In this document: positions 33,736 to 43,401 of the stretch, piece by piece
Layout: each line of letters opens with the position of its first letter
Position numbering within the stretch: the stretch's first letter is position 1
From: Mesorhizobium sp.
Lineage (GTDB): Bacteria; Pseudomonadota; Alphaproteobacteria; Rhizobiales; Rhizobiaceae
NCBI RefSeq assembly: GCF_004963255.1
Contig: NZ_SUGA01000007.1
Location: 155,489-219,488 of the forward strand
Length of the DNA: 64,000 bases
Direction of reading: 5' to 3'
The notes under the pieces: model-generated
Databases searched by the model: none
What the model was told of the DNA's origin: nothing
What the model saw: only the letters and a program-made list of their open reading frames with translations
Translations under genes and position numbers: made by a program

Positions 33736-33783
33736 GCGCATCGTGCTTTCCGAAAATCGCAACCGATTTTCGGGCCGATGCGC
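33736..33783. repeat. Nested palindrome before the TRAP operon
   Basis: Outer arms GCGCATCG and CGATGCGC enclose inner arms CCGAAAATCG and CGATTTTCGG. It ends a few bases before the ribosome site of the TRAP small permease gene (GGAGG at 33787-33791), so it could influence translation or mark the transcript start. The rest of the 245-bp space back to the LivH gene shows no gene. From memory the motif is frequent in Mesorhizobium intergenic DNA; only one copy is in this window. Confidence 0.75.
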
Positions 33784-33797
33784 GAGGGAGGATATGC

Positions 33798-34403
33798 ATG
33801 GCAGGGCTTCTCGCTCTTTCCAGAACGATCGACCGCATCAACGAGTTCATCGGCCGCTGGGTCTCATGGCTGATCCTGCTCGCGATCCTGGTGAGCGCCG
33901 GCAATGCCGTCATCCGCAAGGTGTTCGACACCTCCTCCAATGCCTGGCTTGAGCTGCAATGGTATCTGTTCGGCGCCGCCTTCATGCTGGCCGCGGCCTA
34001 CACGCTTAAGCAGAACGACCATATCCGCATCGACATCGTCTACGGCATGTTCTCGCGGCGCGTGCAGCACTGGATCGACCTGCTCGGCCACCTGTTCTTC
34101 CTGATGCCTTTCGTCGTCCTGATGGTGATCTATTTCGTGCCCTATGTGTCGCTGTCCTTCCACAGCGGCGAGATGTCGACCAATGCCGGCGGGCTGATCG
34201 TCTGGCCGGCCAAGGCCATCCTGCTCGTCGGCTTCTTCCTGCTTGCCCTGCAGGGCGTTTCCGAGATCATCAAGAAGATCGCCATCATGCGCGGCGACAT
34301 GGACGATCCCAATCCCTTCATATCGGCGCATGAGCAGGCCAGGCTCGAGGCGGAGGCGTTGGCCGAGGAAGCCAAAGCCATCGCGGGCGAGGTCCGCCCA
34401 TGA
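33798..34403 (+). CDS. TRAP transporter small permease (DctQ type)
   Basis: The 201-residue protein has four membrane segments with the family loop QNDHIRIDIVYG between the second and third. It is the small membrane subunit of a tripartite ATP-independent periplasmic transporter. The C-terminal 30 residues are a charged Glu/Ala-rich tail. ATG 33798 has GGAGG seven bases upstream; its stop overlaps the next start as ATGA. Confidence 0.92.
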   Translation: MAGLLALSRTIDRINEFIGRWVSWLILLAILVSAGNAVIRKVFDTSSNAWLELQWYLFGAAFMLAAAYTLKQNDHIRIDIVYGMFSRRVQHWIDLLGHLFFLMPFVVLMVIYFVPYVSLSFHSGEMSTNAGGLIVWPAKAILLVGFFLLALQGVSEIIKKIAIMRGDMDDPNPFISAHEQARLEAEALAEEAKAIAGEVRP

Positions 34404-36190
34404 TCGAGTTCATCGCGCAGAACATGGCGCCGATCATGTTCGCCTCGCTGATCATCTTCCTTTTGATCGGCTACCCCGTCGCCTTCTCGCTCGCCGCCAA
34501 CGGCCTGCTGTTCTTCTTCATCGGCGTGTTGGTCTCGCCCTATTCCGGCGGCTCGATCAACCTCGCCTGGCCGCTGCTGCATGCGCTGCCGGACAATTTC
34601 TACGGCACCAGGGTGATGTCCAACGACACGCTGCTGGCGATACCGTTCTTCACCTTCATGGGCATCGTCCTCGAACGCTCAGGGATGGCCGAAGACCTCC
34701 TCGACACGATCGGCCAGCTGTTCGGGCCGATCCGCGGCGGCCTTGCCTATGCCGTCATCTTCGTCGGCGCGCTGCTTGCCGCAACGACCGGCGTGGTGGC
34801 GGCCTCTGTCATCGCCATGGGGCTTATTTCGCTGCCGATCATGTTGCGCTACGGCTATGACCGGCGGCTGGCGGCGGGCGTCATCGCGGCCTCCGGCACG
34901 CTTGCCCAGATCATCCCGCCCTCGCTGGTGCTGATCGTGCTCGCCGACCAGCTCGGGCGCTCGGTCGGCGACATGTATGCCGGCGCCTTGATCCCGGGCA
35001 TCGTGCTGACCGGCATCTACATGCTCTACATCCTGATCATGTCGATCGTCCGGCCGAACGCGATGCCGGCGCTGCCGCTCGAGGCCCGCACGCTCGGCCA
35101 CGGCGTGCTGTCACTGATCGTGGCGCTGCTGATCGCCGGCGCGATCTCCTACGGCGCCTATCGCTATCTTGCGCCGACACAGGGCGACAATGCCGACATC
35201 CTCGGCTTCGCCGTCGGCGTCATCGTCATCTATGTCGCCGCCATCGTCGACCAGCGGCTGAGGCTCAACCTGATGTCGAAGCTGGCGCAGCAGGTGGTGA
35301 TCGTGCTGATCCCGCCGCTGGCGCTGATCTTCCTGGTGCTGGGCACGATCTTCCTCGGCATCGCCACGCCGACCGAGGGTGGCGCCATGGGCTCGGTCGG
35401 AGCATTGATCATGGCGGCGGCCAAGGGGCGGCTGTCGCTCGACGTCGTCAAGCAAGCGCTCGCCTCGACGACCAGGCTTTCCTCCTTCGTGCTGTTCATC
35501 CTGATCGGCGCGCGCGTCTTCTCGCTGACCTTCTACGGCGTCAACGGCCACATCTGGGTCGAGCATCTGTTGACCTCGCTGCCCGGCGGCGAGACGGGCT
35601 TCCTGATCGGCGTCAACATCCTGGTCTTCGTGCTCGCCTTCTTCCTCGATTTCTTCGAGCTCGCCTTCATCATCGTGCCGCTTTTGGCGCCCGCCGCCGA
35701 CAAGCTCGGCATCGACCTGATCTGGTTCGGCGTGCTGCTCGGCGTCAACATGCAGACCAGCTTCATGCATCCGCCCTTCGGCTTCGCGCTGTTCTACCTG
35801 CGCTCGGTCGCGGCCCGCGTGCCTTACCTCGACAGGATCACAGGCAAGCAGATCGCGCCGGTGACAACGGGGCAGATCTATTGGGGCGCCGTGCCGTTCG
35901 TCTGTATCCAGGTGATCATGATCGGACTCACCATCGCCTTCCCGCAGATGGTCATGCGCTACAAGGGAGCGGCGGTGGAGCCCAGCACCATCGACCTTAA
36001 GCTCCCCGACATGCCTTCGCTGTCGCCGCTCGGCGCGCCACCCGCGAATAGCGGCGCGGCTCCGGCCAATGGCGGCGCGCCGGCGACGCCCGGCACGCCC
36101 GACCTGTCGCAGCCGCCGAGCTTCGGCGACGCGCCGGCCAAGCCGGCGGCCCCGGCCCCCGACCTCTCGCAGCCGCCAAAATTCAACTAG
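34400..36190 (+). CDS. TRAP transporter large permease (DctM type) with Pro-rich tail
   Basis: The 596-residue protein has the DctM core of 12 or more membrane segments (ERSGMAEDLLDTIGQLFGPIRGGLAYAVIFVGALLAATTGVV, ASGTLAQIIPPSLVLIVLADQ, FLDFFELAFIIVPLLAPAADKLGIDLIWFGVLLGVNMQTSFMHPPFGFALFYL). It is longer than the usual 430-460 residues: there is an extra membrane block near residues 230-300, and an 80-residue tail rich in Pro, Ala and Gly that contains DLSQPP twice. It drives sodium- or proton-coupled uptake with DctQ and the binding protein. Its TAG stop overlaps the start of a REP-like element. Confidence 0.93.
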   Translation: MIEFIAQNMAPIMFASLIIFLLIGYPVAFSLAANGLLFFFIGVLVSPYSGGSINLAWPLLHALPDNFYGTRVMSNDTLLAIPFFTFMGIVLERSGMAEDLLDTIGQLFGPIRGGLAYAVIFVGALLAATTGVVAASVIAMGLISLPIMLRYGYDRRLAAGVIAASGTLAQIIPPSLVLIVLADQLGRSVGDMYAGALIPGIVLTGIYMLYILIMSIVRPNAMPALPLEARTLGHGVLSLIVALLIAGAISYGAYRYLAPTQGDNADILGFAVGVIVIYVAAIVDQRLRLNLMSKLAQQVVIVLIPPLALIFLVLGTIFLGIATPTEGGAMGSVGALIMAAAKGRLSLDVVKQALASTTRLSSFVLFILIGARVFSLTFYGVNGHIWVEHLLTSLPGGETGFLIGVNILVFVLAFFLDFFELAFIIVPLLAPAADKLGIDLIWFGVLLGVNMQTSFMHPPFGFALFYLRSVAARVPYLDRITGKQIAPVTTGQIYWGAVPFVCIQVIMIGLTIAFPQMVMRYKGAAVEPSTIDLKLPDMPSLSPLGAPPANSGAAPANGGAPATPGTPDLSQPPSFGDAPAKPAAPAPDLSQPPKFN

Positions 36191-36292
36191 GACATTTCAC
36201 CGTTTCACAGAAACGCCGAAATGTCCTATCTCTTTGTTTTGACGCAATTTCGGACGGAAAACCGCTTCACACTTTTCCTGAAATTGCTCTGA
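36188..36292. repeat. REP-like palindrome, copy 4, with attached hairpin
   Basis: The first half is an inverted repeat TAGGACATTTC-ac-CGTTTC-aca-GAAACG-cc-GAAATGTCCTA (36188-36228). The second half is the shared CTCTTTGTTTT...CAATTTC...GAAATTG palindrome (both outer arms carry the same compensating change from GGAATTG to GAAATTG). The element begins with the stop codon of the TRAP large permease and ends nine bases before the alcohol dehydrogenase start. Confidence 0.9.
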
Positions 36293-36300
36293 GGTGGACC

Positions 36301-37329
36301 ATGAGAGCCGTGCGGTTGGAAGCGGTAGGCAAGATCGGGTTGCGCGAGATTCCCAAGCCCGTTCCCGGACCCGAGGATGTTCTCGTGCGCATCGAGGCCT
36401 GCGGCGTCTGCGGCACCGACCGGCACCTTTTCCACGGCGAGTTCCCCTGCACGCCGCCGGTGACGCTCGGCCATGAATTCGCCGGCATCGTGGAAGCCGT
36501 CGGCGTGGCAGTGTCCGGCATTGCCGTCGGCGATCGGGTCACCGGAGATCCCAACATCGCCTGCGGGCGCTGCGCTCACTGCCATGCCGGCCGCGTCAAC
36601 CTGTGCAGCAATCTCAGCGCCATCGGCATCCATCGCGACGGCGGCTTCGCCGACTATGTGCTGATGCCGCACAGGCAGGCGTTCCGGCTACCCCCGAACC
36701 TAAGACCGACGCATGGCGCCTTTTGCGAGCCGCTGGCCTGCTGCCTGCACGGCGTCGACCTGGCAGCGATCCGGCCGGGCGGGTCGGTCGTGGTGCTCGG
36801 CGGCGGCGTCATCGGCCTGCTCGTCGTGCAACTGGCGAAGCTCGCCGGTGCTGCGACCATCATCCTGTCGACCAGGCAGGCCTCGCGCCGCGCGCTTGCC
36901 GAGGAGCTCGGCGCGACGGCAACGGTCGATCCAAGCGACGGCGATCCGGTCGCAGCCATCGCCGGCCCGAATGGCCTGGCGCCCGGCGGCGTCGACGTGG
37001 TGCTGGAATGCGCCGGCGTGCGCGACACGGTCGAACAGTCGATGCGGATAGCCAGGGCCGGCGGCACGGTCGTGATCGTCGGCGTGGTGCCGCAAGGCAT
37101 GAAGGTGGAGATCGAGCCGTTCGATCTTTTGTTTCGCGAATTGAAGGTGCTCGGCTCCTTCCTCAACCCGTTCACGCATGGCCGGGCGGCGCAGTTGATT
37201 GCCTCCGGGGCGATCGAGATCGATAGGCTGATCTCAAGGCAGGTCAGCCTGGAGGAGGCGCCGGACGTCATCGCCAATCCGCCGGCGCCGGGCGAGGTCA
37301 AGGTGCTGGCGGTGCCGGGACGAGGCTAA
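36301..37329 (+). CDS. Zinc-dependent alcohol dehydrogenase family protein
   Basis: The 342-residue medium-chain dehydrogenase has the catalytic zinc ligands Cys (ACGVCGTD) and His-Glu (GHEFAG), the structural zinc lobe CGRCAHCHAGRVNLC, and the Rossmann motif VVLGGGVIGLLVVQLAKLAG. The pattern is that of polyol/threonine dehydrogenases. It lies between the TRAP membrane genes (same strand) and the binding protein (opposite strand), so its substrate may be the imported compound or a product of it; this is inference. ATG 36301 follows GAGGTGGACC. Confidence 0.9.
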   Translation: MRAVRLEAVGKIGLREIPKPVPGPEDVLVRIEACGVCGTDRHLFHGEFPCTPPVTLGHEFAGIVEAVGVAVSGIAVGDRVTGDPNIACGRCAHCHAGRVNLCSNLSAIGIHRDGGFADYVLMPHRQAFRLPPNLRPTHGAFCEPLACCLHGVDLAAIRPGGSVVVLGGGVIGLLVVQLAKLAGAATIILSTRQASRRALAEELGATATVDPSDGDPVAAIAGPNGLAPGGVDVVLECAGVRDTVEQSMRIARAGGTVVIVGVVPQGMKVEIEPFDLLFRELKVLGSFLNPFTHGRAAQLIASGAIEIDRLISRQVSLEEAPDVIANPPAPGEVKVLAVPGRG

Positions 37330-37340
37330 GACGCGGTTCT

Positions 37341-37520
37341 CCCTTCTCCCCTTGTGGGAGAAGGTGTCGCCGAAGGCGACGGATGAGGGGTGCTCCAGCT
37401 TGGCGCGGACGGCGATCCGTCCAACACCCCTCTTCCGTCTCGGCGCTGCGCGCCGATCCACCGCCCGGGGGCGAGCCACGCGTCTCGCCCCGTCCTTCGG
37501 ACCCCACAAGGGGAGAAGGT
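37341..37520. repeat. Composite palindromic repeat, copy A (about 180 bp)
   Basis: The left end CCTTCTCCCCTTGTGGGAGA and the right end (CCCCACAAGGGGAGAAGG) are inverted copies. The middle shares the block GGATGAGGGGTGCTCCAGCT and GGCGATCCGTCCAACACCCC with the element at 46907-47053, which is about 30 bp shorter. It fills the space between the convergent dehydrogenase and TRAP binding-protein genes. Confidence 0.9.
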
Positions 37521-37530
37521 AAGGCCCGGC

Positions 37531-38787
<1,257 letters not shown>

Positions 38788-38886
38788 CTAACGCTCACTT
38801 CCCTGGCCCATGCGAGGCGGCTAAACTTGCCATGGAAAAGCCGCGTCGGATCGCTTATTTTGTAGGCAGAACAATTCCTTGGCCTG

Positions 38887-39678
38887 ATGGAAACCAAACT
38901 CAAAATGCAGCAACCGCTCGTCGCCGTCTCAACCGACGTCCGCCAGTTCGACAACTACACCTGGCACGCCGCGCCCCAGCAGTATCTGGAAGCGGCTGTG
39001 GCCGGCGCCGGCGTGTTCCCGCTGCTGGTGCCGTCCTTCGGCGACCGGCTCGACCTCGACGAATTGCTGTCGGCGGTCGACGGCGTCATGCTGACGGGTT
39101 CGAAATCCAATGTGCATCCCTCGCTTTATGACGGCGACCCGAGCGAAGCCAACGGTCCCTACGATCAGGCGCGCGATGCCACGACGCTGCCGCTGATCCG
39201 CAAGGCGCTCGAGCGCGGCGTGCCGGTGCTTGCCATCTGCCGCGGCATCCAGGAACTGAACGTAGCGCTGGGCGGCTCGCTGGGCACCGAGATCCAGGAG
39301 CGCGAAGGCTCGCTCGACCATCGCGCGCCGGTGAGCGACAATCAGGACGAGCGCTTCGCCATCCATCAGACGATCTCGATCAAGCCAGGCAGCTGCCTTG
39401 CCGGGGTGTTCGGCGCCGGCGACATCAAGGTCAACTCCCTGCATCGGCAGGGGATCGAGCGGCTCGGCTCGAAACTGCAAATCGAGGCTTTGGCCACCGA
39501 CGGCACGATCGAAGCGGTTTCCGTCAAGGACGCCCGCGCCTTCGCGGTCGGCGTGCAGTGGCACCCCGAATACTGGGTGAAGTCGGACAGCAATTCCGCC
39601 AAGATCTTCAAGGCCTTCGGCGATGCCGTGCGGCTGCACGCGGCGGCAAAGACGGGCGTGCGCGCCGCGGCGGAATAA
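38887..39678 (+). CDS. Gamma-glutamyl-gamma-aminobutyrate hydrolase-like class I amidotransferase (peptidase C26)
   Basis: The 263-residue protein has the catalytic triad of class I glutamine amidotransferases: nucleophile Cys118 in LAICRGIQELNVALGG, and His-Glu in VGVQWHPEYW. The family includes the enzyme that releases GABA from gamma-glutamyl-GABA in the glutamylated putrescine pathway. A PuuA-like synthetase is present 10 kb away at 49553, but not in the same operon. ATG 38887 starts METKLKMQQPLVAVSTD. It is divergent from the TRAP binding protein. Confidence 0.9.
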   Translation: METKLKMQQPLVAVSTDVRQFDNYTWHAAPQQYLEAAVAGAGVFPLLVPSFGDRLDLDELLSAVDGVMLTGSKSNVHPSLYDGDPSEANGPYDQARDATTLPLIRKALERGVPVLAICRGIQELNVALGGSLGTEIQEREGSLDHRAPVSDNQDERFAIHQTISIKPGSCLAGVFGAGDIKVNSLHRQGIERLGSKLQIEALATDGTIEAVSVKDARAFAVGVQWHPEYWVKSDSNSAKIFKAFGDAVRLHAAAKTGVRAAAE

Positions 39679-39705
39679 TCCGCTGTTCCCTGGAATGGCT
39701 TGAGT

Positions 39706-40098
39706 TCAGTTGCTGCTGTCGTTGTCCAAAGCCAGCAGCGGCGCGGACGGCGCGTAGGATTCGTAGCCATCGCCATCGGCAATGCCGAAAGTGACGATCG
39801 GATCGATGCCGTTCTCGCTGAAGGCGACCGAGCCGTCCGCCTGCTCGCGCCAGAATTTTGCCCGCTCGATGCCGGGCATCAGCTGGCGGCAATCCGGGGC
39901 GATCTTGAGTCGCGACAGGCCGTCCGAGACGGCGGCGCCCCGCTGCACGGCGCAGGCAGCTTCGTCGCCATTGGCCGTCAATCGATAGGTGCTGGAGTAG
40001 ACCGTCTCGACAGCCGTGCTCGGACCTTGGCCGTCATACAGGACATGCGCGCCTCCGAACAACGCACCCGATACAACCAACCCGGCAACCAGCTTCAC
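39706..40098 (-). CDS. AprI/Inh-type metalloprotease inhibitor-like secreted protein
   Basis: The 130-residue protein has a hydrophobic N-terminal signal and then one lipocalin-like domain with the Inh pattern: AACAVQ...LKIAPDCRQLMPGIERAKFWREQADGSVAFSENG...VTFGIADGDGYES. The two cysteines match the disulphide of the family. Such proteins protect the periplasm from the cell's own secreted metalloproteases. I prefer GTG 40098 (GGAG seven bases upstream, start MKLVAGLVVSGAL) to the TTG at 40140, which has no ribosome site. No protease gene is near. Confidence 0.68.
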   Translation of the reverse strand: MKLVAGLVVSGALFGGAHVLYDGQGPSTAVETVYSSTYRLTANGDEAACAVQRGAAVSDGLSRLKIAPDCRQLMPGIERAKFWREQADGSVAFSENGIDPIVTFGIADGDGYESYAPSAPLLALDNDSSN

Positions 40099-40232
40099 GC
40101 CGTTTCTCCACACACGATCAAGTATGGAAAATGATTTCAAAGCGTTAAGCGGGAGTTAATGGGCCTGCTAAAGCATTAACAAATGTGGCGAAGCGCCCGG
40201 AACGGTTGAACGTTCCATAGGCTGCAAAAGCC

Positions 40233-40258
40233 CTCTCAGACTTTCCTGGAATTGCTCT
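40233..40258. repeat. REP-like palindrome, partial copy 5
   Basis: Only the right arm remains: CTCAGACTTTCCTGGAATTGCTCTA. It overlaps the TAG stop codon of the 2-hydroxyacid dehydrogenase gene (40257-40259). The missing left part suggests decay. Confidence 0.7.
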
Positions 40259-41240
40259 ACCCGCGCGCCTTGACGTTGATCGTCTCCGGCACCGGCGTCA
40301 GCGGCCGGCGCTCGGTGAACCAGGCGACGAGATTGTCGACGCAAAGATCCGCCATGGCGCGGCGGGTGTGGACGGACGCCGAGCCGACATGCGGCAGAAG
40401 CGAGGCATTGGCGGCCTCGAGCAGGGCCCGCGGCACGTTCGGTTCGTCGCCAAAGACGTCGAGCCCCGCGGCGGCGATGGTACCGCTCTTCAGGGCGGCC
40501 GCCAGTGCTGTCTCGTCCACCGCCGAGCCGCGGCCGATATTGACGAAGACGCCGTTCGAACCCAGCGCCGACAAGATTTCGGCATTGATCGCCTTCTCCG
40601 TGGAGGCGCCCCCCGGAGCAATGCAGATCAGCGTGTCGACGGCCTCGGCAAGGCCTTTCAAAGTGGCATGATAGTCGTAAGCCAGGCCTTCCACCTTGCG
40701 GCGATTGTGGTAGGCGATCGGCAGGCCGAAGGCTTCAAGGCGGCGGGCGACGGCGCGGCCGATGCGGCCCATGCCGAAAATGCCGACGCTGCGGCCGCGC
40801 AAGGTAAGCCGGCTCAGGCGATAATTACCCTTCTTCACCCAGTCGCCGTCGCGCAGCCACTTCTCGGCGGCGTAGAGCTCGCGCACGGTGTTGATCAACA
40901 GGCCGATGGCGGTGTCGGCGACCTCCTCGGTCAAAACGTCGGGCGTGTTGGTGACCATGACGCCGCGCTTGGCCGCGTGATTGGCATCGACCGAATCATA
41001 GCCGACGCCGAAACTGGCGATGATCTCAAGGTTGGGCAGCGCGTCGATCATCGCCGCGTTGATGCCCGCATAGGAGGCGATGCCGCGCACAGTGGCGCGC
41101 ATCTCTTCCGTGACCAGCGAAGGGTCGGCGCGTTCGATGCGCACAAGCTTGAACGCCTTGTCTATGCGGCTGACGGCATGGTCGTTGAAATCGCCAGGCA
41201 CCAGAATGGCAACCGGCAATTTTCCTTCTGCAATGGTCAT
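40257..41240 (-). CDS. D-isomer-specific 2-hydroxyacid dehydrogenase
   Basis: The 327-residue NAD(P)-dependent enzyme reduces glyoxylate/hydroxypyruvate-like 2-oxoacids. It has the nucleotide loop GIFGMGRIGRAVARRL, the catalytic Arg in NIGRGSAVDE, the Glu in DVFGDEP and the His in LLPHVGSASVHTR. Its ATG at 41240 overlaps the stop of the LacI regulator gene (ATGA), so regulator and enzyme are one operon. Confidence 0.93.
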   Translation of the reverse strand: MTIAEGKLPVAILVPGDFNDHAVSRIDKAFKLVRIERADPSLVTEEMRATVRGIASYAGINAAMIDALPNLEIIASFGVGYDSVDANHAAKRGVMVTNTPDVLTEEVADTAIGLLINTVRELYAAEKWLRDGDWVKKGNYRLSRLTLRGRSVGIFGMGRIGRAVARRLEAFGLPIAYHNRRKVEGLAYDYHATLKGLAEAVDTLICIAPGGASTEKAINAEILSALGSNGVFVNIGRGSAVDETALAAALKSGTIAAAGLDVFGDEPNVPRALLEAANASLLPHVGSASVHTRRAMADLCVDNLVAWFTERRPLTPVPETINVKARG

Positions 41241-42259
41241 GCACGCTCCACCGGCTTGCCGGTCGACTGCCGCACATGCAGTTCCGGCTTGATCAGTTCC
41301 TGCGATGGCCGCACCGCCTGCCCGTTCAATTTGTCGAGCAAGGCGCTCGCGGCGCGGCGGCCGACCTCGCGCTGGCCGTTCCAGACCGTGGTCAGGGCCG
41401 GCGTTGCGATTGCCGCCTCCTCGAGATCGTCATAGCCGGTGACCGAGATATCGACTCCCGGCACGAGGCCGGCCCGCGCGATGCCGTTCATCAACCCGAT
41501 GGCGACCAGATCGTTCCAGCAGCAGGCGGCGGTGGGCTTGTCCTTCAGCGCCAGAAACTGCCCCGCAGCTTCGAAGCCGGCCTGCTTGGTTCGAGGGCCG
41601 GGAATGCGCCAGGACGGCTTCACCTCCAGGCCGGCCGCCTCCATCGCGTTGAGATAGCCCTGGTAACGGTCGCGGCCGGTCGAGGTCTGGTCGGTGCCGC
41701 CGACCATGGCGATGCGCTTATGGCCGAGCGAGATCAGATGATTGGTGGCAAGTGCGGTGCCATAGGCATCGTCGCCGCGGAACACCGGCACGTCGGCGCC
41801 GGCGACGCTGCGCGCGATCAGCACCGCCGGCAGGCCGTTTTCCTCGGCCATGATGATGTCCTCGGCCGGCGTGCCTATGGCCGGCGACATGATCACGCCG
41901 TCGGCGCCGAGCTGCAGCAGCGTGTCGATGAAGGTGCGCTGCTTTTCCAGCTGGTCGTAGTGATTGGACAGGATGAAGGTCTGGCGGCTGCGGTCGAGCT
42001 CGCTTTCGATCGAACGCAGGATCTCGGCGAAGAACGGGTTCATGATGTCGTGCACGACGACTCCGACGATGCCGGAGCGCGAGGTGCGCAGTGAGGCGGC
42101 GCGGCGGTTGTAGATATAGCCGATGGCGCGCGCATGTTCCTTGATGCGCTCCCGCGTGGCTCCAGCCACCAGCGGGCTGTCGCGCAGCGCCAGCGATACC
42201 GTTGCCGTGGAGACGCCGAGCGCATCCGCGATCGTCGAAAGCTTGATCTTCTGTGCCAG
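41237..42259 (-). CDS. LacI family transcriptional regulator, apparent CTG start
   Basis: The 340-residue regulator has the LacI helix-turn-helix at residues 5-30 (IKLSTIADALGVSTATVSLALRDSPLVAGATRERI), the hinge helix YIYNRRAASLRTSRSGIVG and a periplasmic-binding-protein-like effector domain. The full helix-turn-helix needs a start at CTG 42259 (CTG GCA CAG AAG, reading MAQKIKLS); between it and the upstream in-frame stop there is no ATG, GTG or TTG. GGGGAG lies nine bases before the CTG. The first conventional start, GTG 42169, would remove the DNA-binding helices. It probably controls the downstream dehydrogenase. Confidence 0.85.
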   Translation of the reverse strand: MAQKIKLSTIADALGVSTATVSLALRDSPLVAGATRERIKEHARAIGYIYNRRAASLRTSRSGIVGVVVHDIMNPFFAEILRSIESELDRSRQTFILSNHYDQLEKQRTFIDTLLQLGADGVIMSPAIGTPAEDIIMAEENGLPAVLIARSVAGADVPVFRGDDAYGTALATNHLISLGHKRIAMVGGTDQTSTGRDRYQGYLNAMEAAGLEVKPSWRIPGPRTKQAGFEAAGQFLALKDKPTAACCWNDLVAIGLMNGIARAGLVPGVDISVTGYDDLEEAAIATPALTTVWNGQREVGRRAASALLDKLNGQAVRPSQELIKPELHVRQSTGKPVERA

Positions 42260-42289
42260 CGCCCTTCGCTCCCCAGGGTCTTCCGATCT

Positions 42290-42310
42290 ACGTCTTTAAA
42301 TTTTTTAAAA
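42290..42310 (-). promoter_or_regulatory. AT-rich dyad upstream of the LacI regulator gene
   Basis: TTTAAA-TTT-TTTAAA (about 42295-42309) lies 35-50 bases before the LacI start in an otherwise GC-rich region. It could be the promoter with an autoregulatory operator; there is no further support. Confidence 0.3.
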
Positions 42311-42339
42311 CGGCGTTATGCCACCGGACTCGGAGCAAA

Positions 42340-43281
42340 TCAAAGTTTTTTCGCCAGCGCCTCGGCTTCAGTGTCGAGCGAGGCAGGGTTGCGCACGCGA
42401 AGCCGGTGCTCGCGGTGGATGATGTAGAGGCCACTGGCAACGATGATGGCAGCCCCCAATAAGGTCCAGCGGTCCGGGAACTGGTGGAAGATCAGCCAGC
42501 CTGAGATGATCATCCACACCATCTGCGAATAGGGGAAAGGCGCCAGCTGCGTGGTGGTCGCCAGGCGATAGGCCCGGACCAGCAGATAGTGGCCGCCGGC
42601 GCCGAAGACGCCCAGCATCAGGACGACGAACCATTGAAAGCCGCCATGCGGCAGCGCGGGCGCAAAGGCAAGCATCGGGGCCAGCAGCACCGAAGGCGCC
42701 AGCGCCGAGAACAATATCAAGCTCTCGGATGTTTCGGTCGAAGACATGCGCCGCGTCATGATGACATAGAAGGAGTTCGACAGCATCGAGCCCAGCGCGA
42801 AGAGGTGGCCGATGCCGAACACGCCGACGCCGGGCCGGGTGATGATCAGGACACCGACAAAGCCGGTGAGGATCGCCAGCCAGCGCCGCCAGCCGGCCCA
42901 TTCGCCAAGCAGCGGGCCGGCAAGGGCGGTGATGACCATCGGGCCGAAGAAATAGATCGATGTCGTCTCGGCCAGCTGCAACGTCTTAAGCGCCAGGATG
43001 TTGAACATGGTCGAGCCGAAAAGCATGCAGCCGCGCAATATATGCGCGGGCAGGTTGTTGGCGCGAAAGCGCGCCGGCTCGCGCCAGCCGCGCAGGAAGA
43101 CGCCGACGAGCAAGACATGGACGGTGAAGCGGGCCCAGGCGACGATCAGTGCCGATACGCCGGCCAGCACCAGATATTTGCTGGATGTGTCGAGAAATGT
43201 GAAGCAGACATAGACGCAAAGCATCAAAAGCATCGCCGCGGGCGGCGTTGCGCTGTCGTCTTGAGTTCGGGAAACAGACAA
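42340..43281 (-). CDS. EamA/DMT superfamily transporter
   Basis: The protein of about 313 residues has ten predicted membrane segments in two EamA halves (for example NILALKTLQLAETTSIYFFGPMVITALAGPLLGEWAGWRRW in the first and FGAGGHYLLVRAYRLATTTQLAPFPYSQMVWMIISGWLIF in the second). Such proteins export small metabolites or amino acids. The start is unsure: TTG 43281 gives a normal length; GTG 43317 (12 codons earlier) is another option; no ATG is available near. It ends 80 bp before the CTG of the LacI gene on the same strand. Confidence 0.85.
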   Translation of the reverse strand: MSVSRTQDDSATPPAAMLLMLCVYVCFTFLDTSSKYLVLAGVSALIVAWARFTVHVLLVGVFLRGWREPARFRANNLPAHILRGCMLFGSTMFNILALKTLQLAETTSIYFFGPMVITALAGPLLGEWAGWRRWLAILTGFVGVLIITRPGVGVFGIGHLFALGSMLSNSFYVIMTRRMSSTETSESLILFSALAPSVLLAPMLAFAPALPHGGFQWFVVLMLGVFGAGGHYLLVRAYRLATTTQLAPFPYSQMVWMIISGWLIFHQFPDRWTLLGAAIIVASGLYIIHREHRLRVRNPASLDTEAEALAKKL

Positions 43282-43401
43282 ATTCAGGCCGAAGGGAAGC
43301 AAAGGCGGAGGTCCCACCTTTGCGGCAATCAAAGCTCGCCGGCAAGCCAATTGTCCGGTGTGGCCGGACCAAAAGCGGCCACTGCAACAACGCGGCTGCA
43401 C

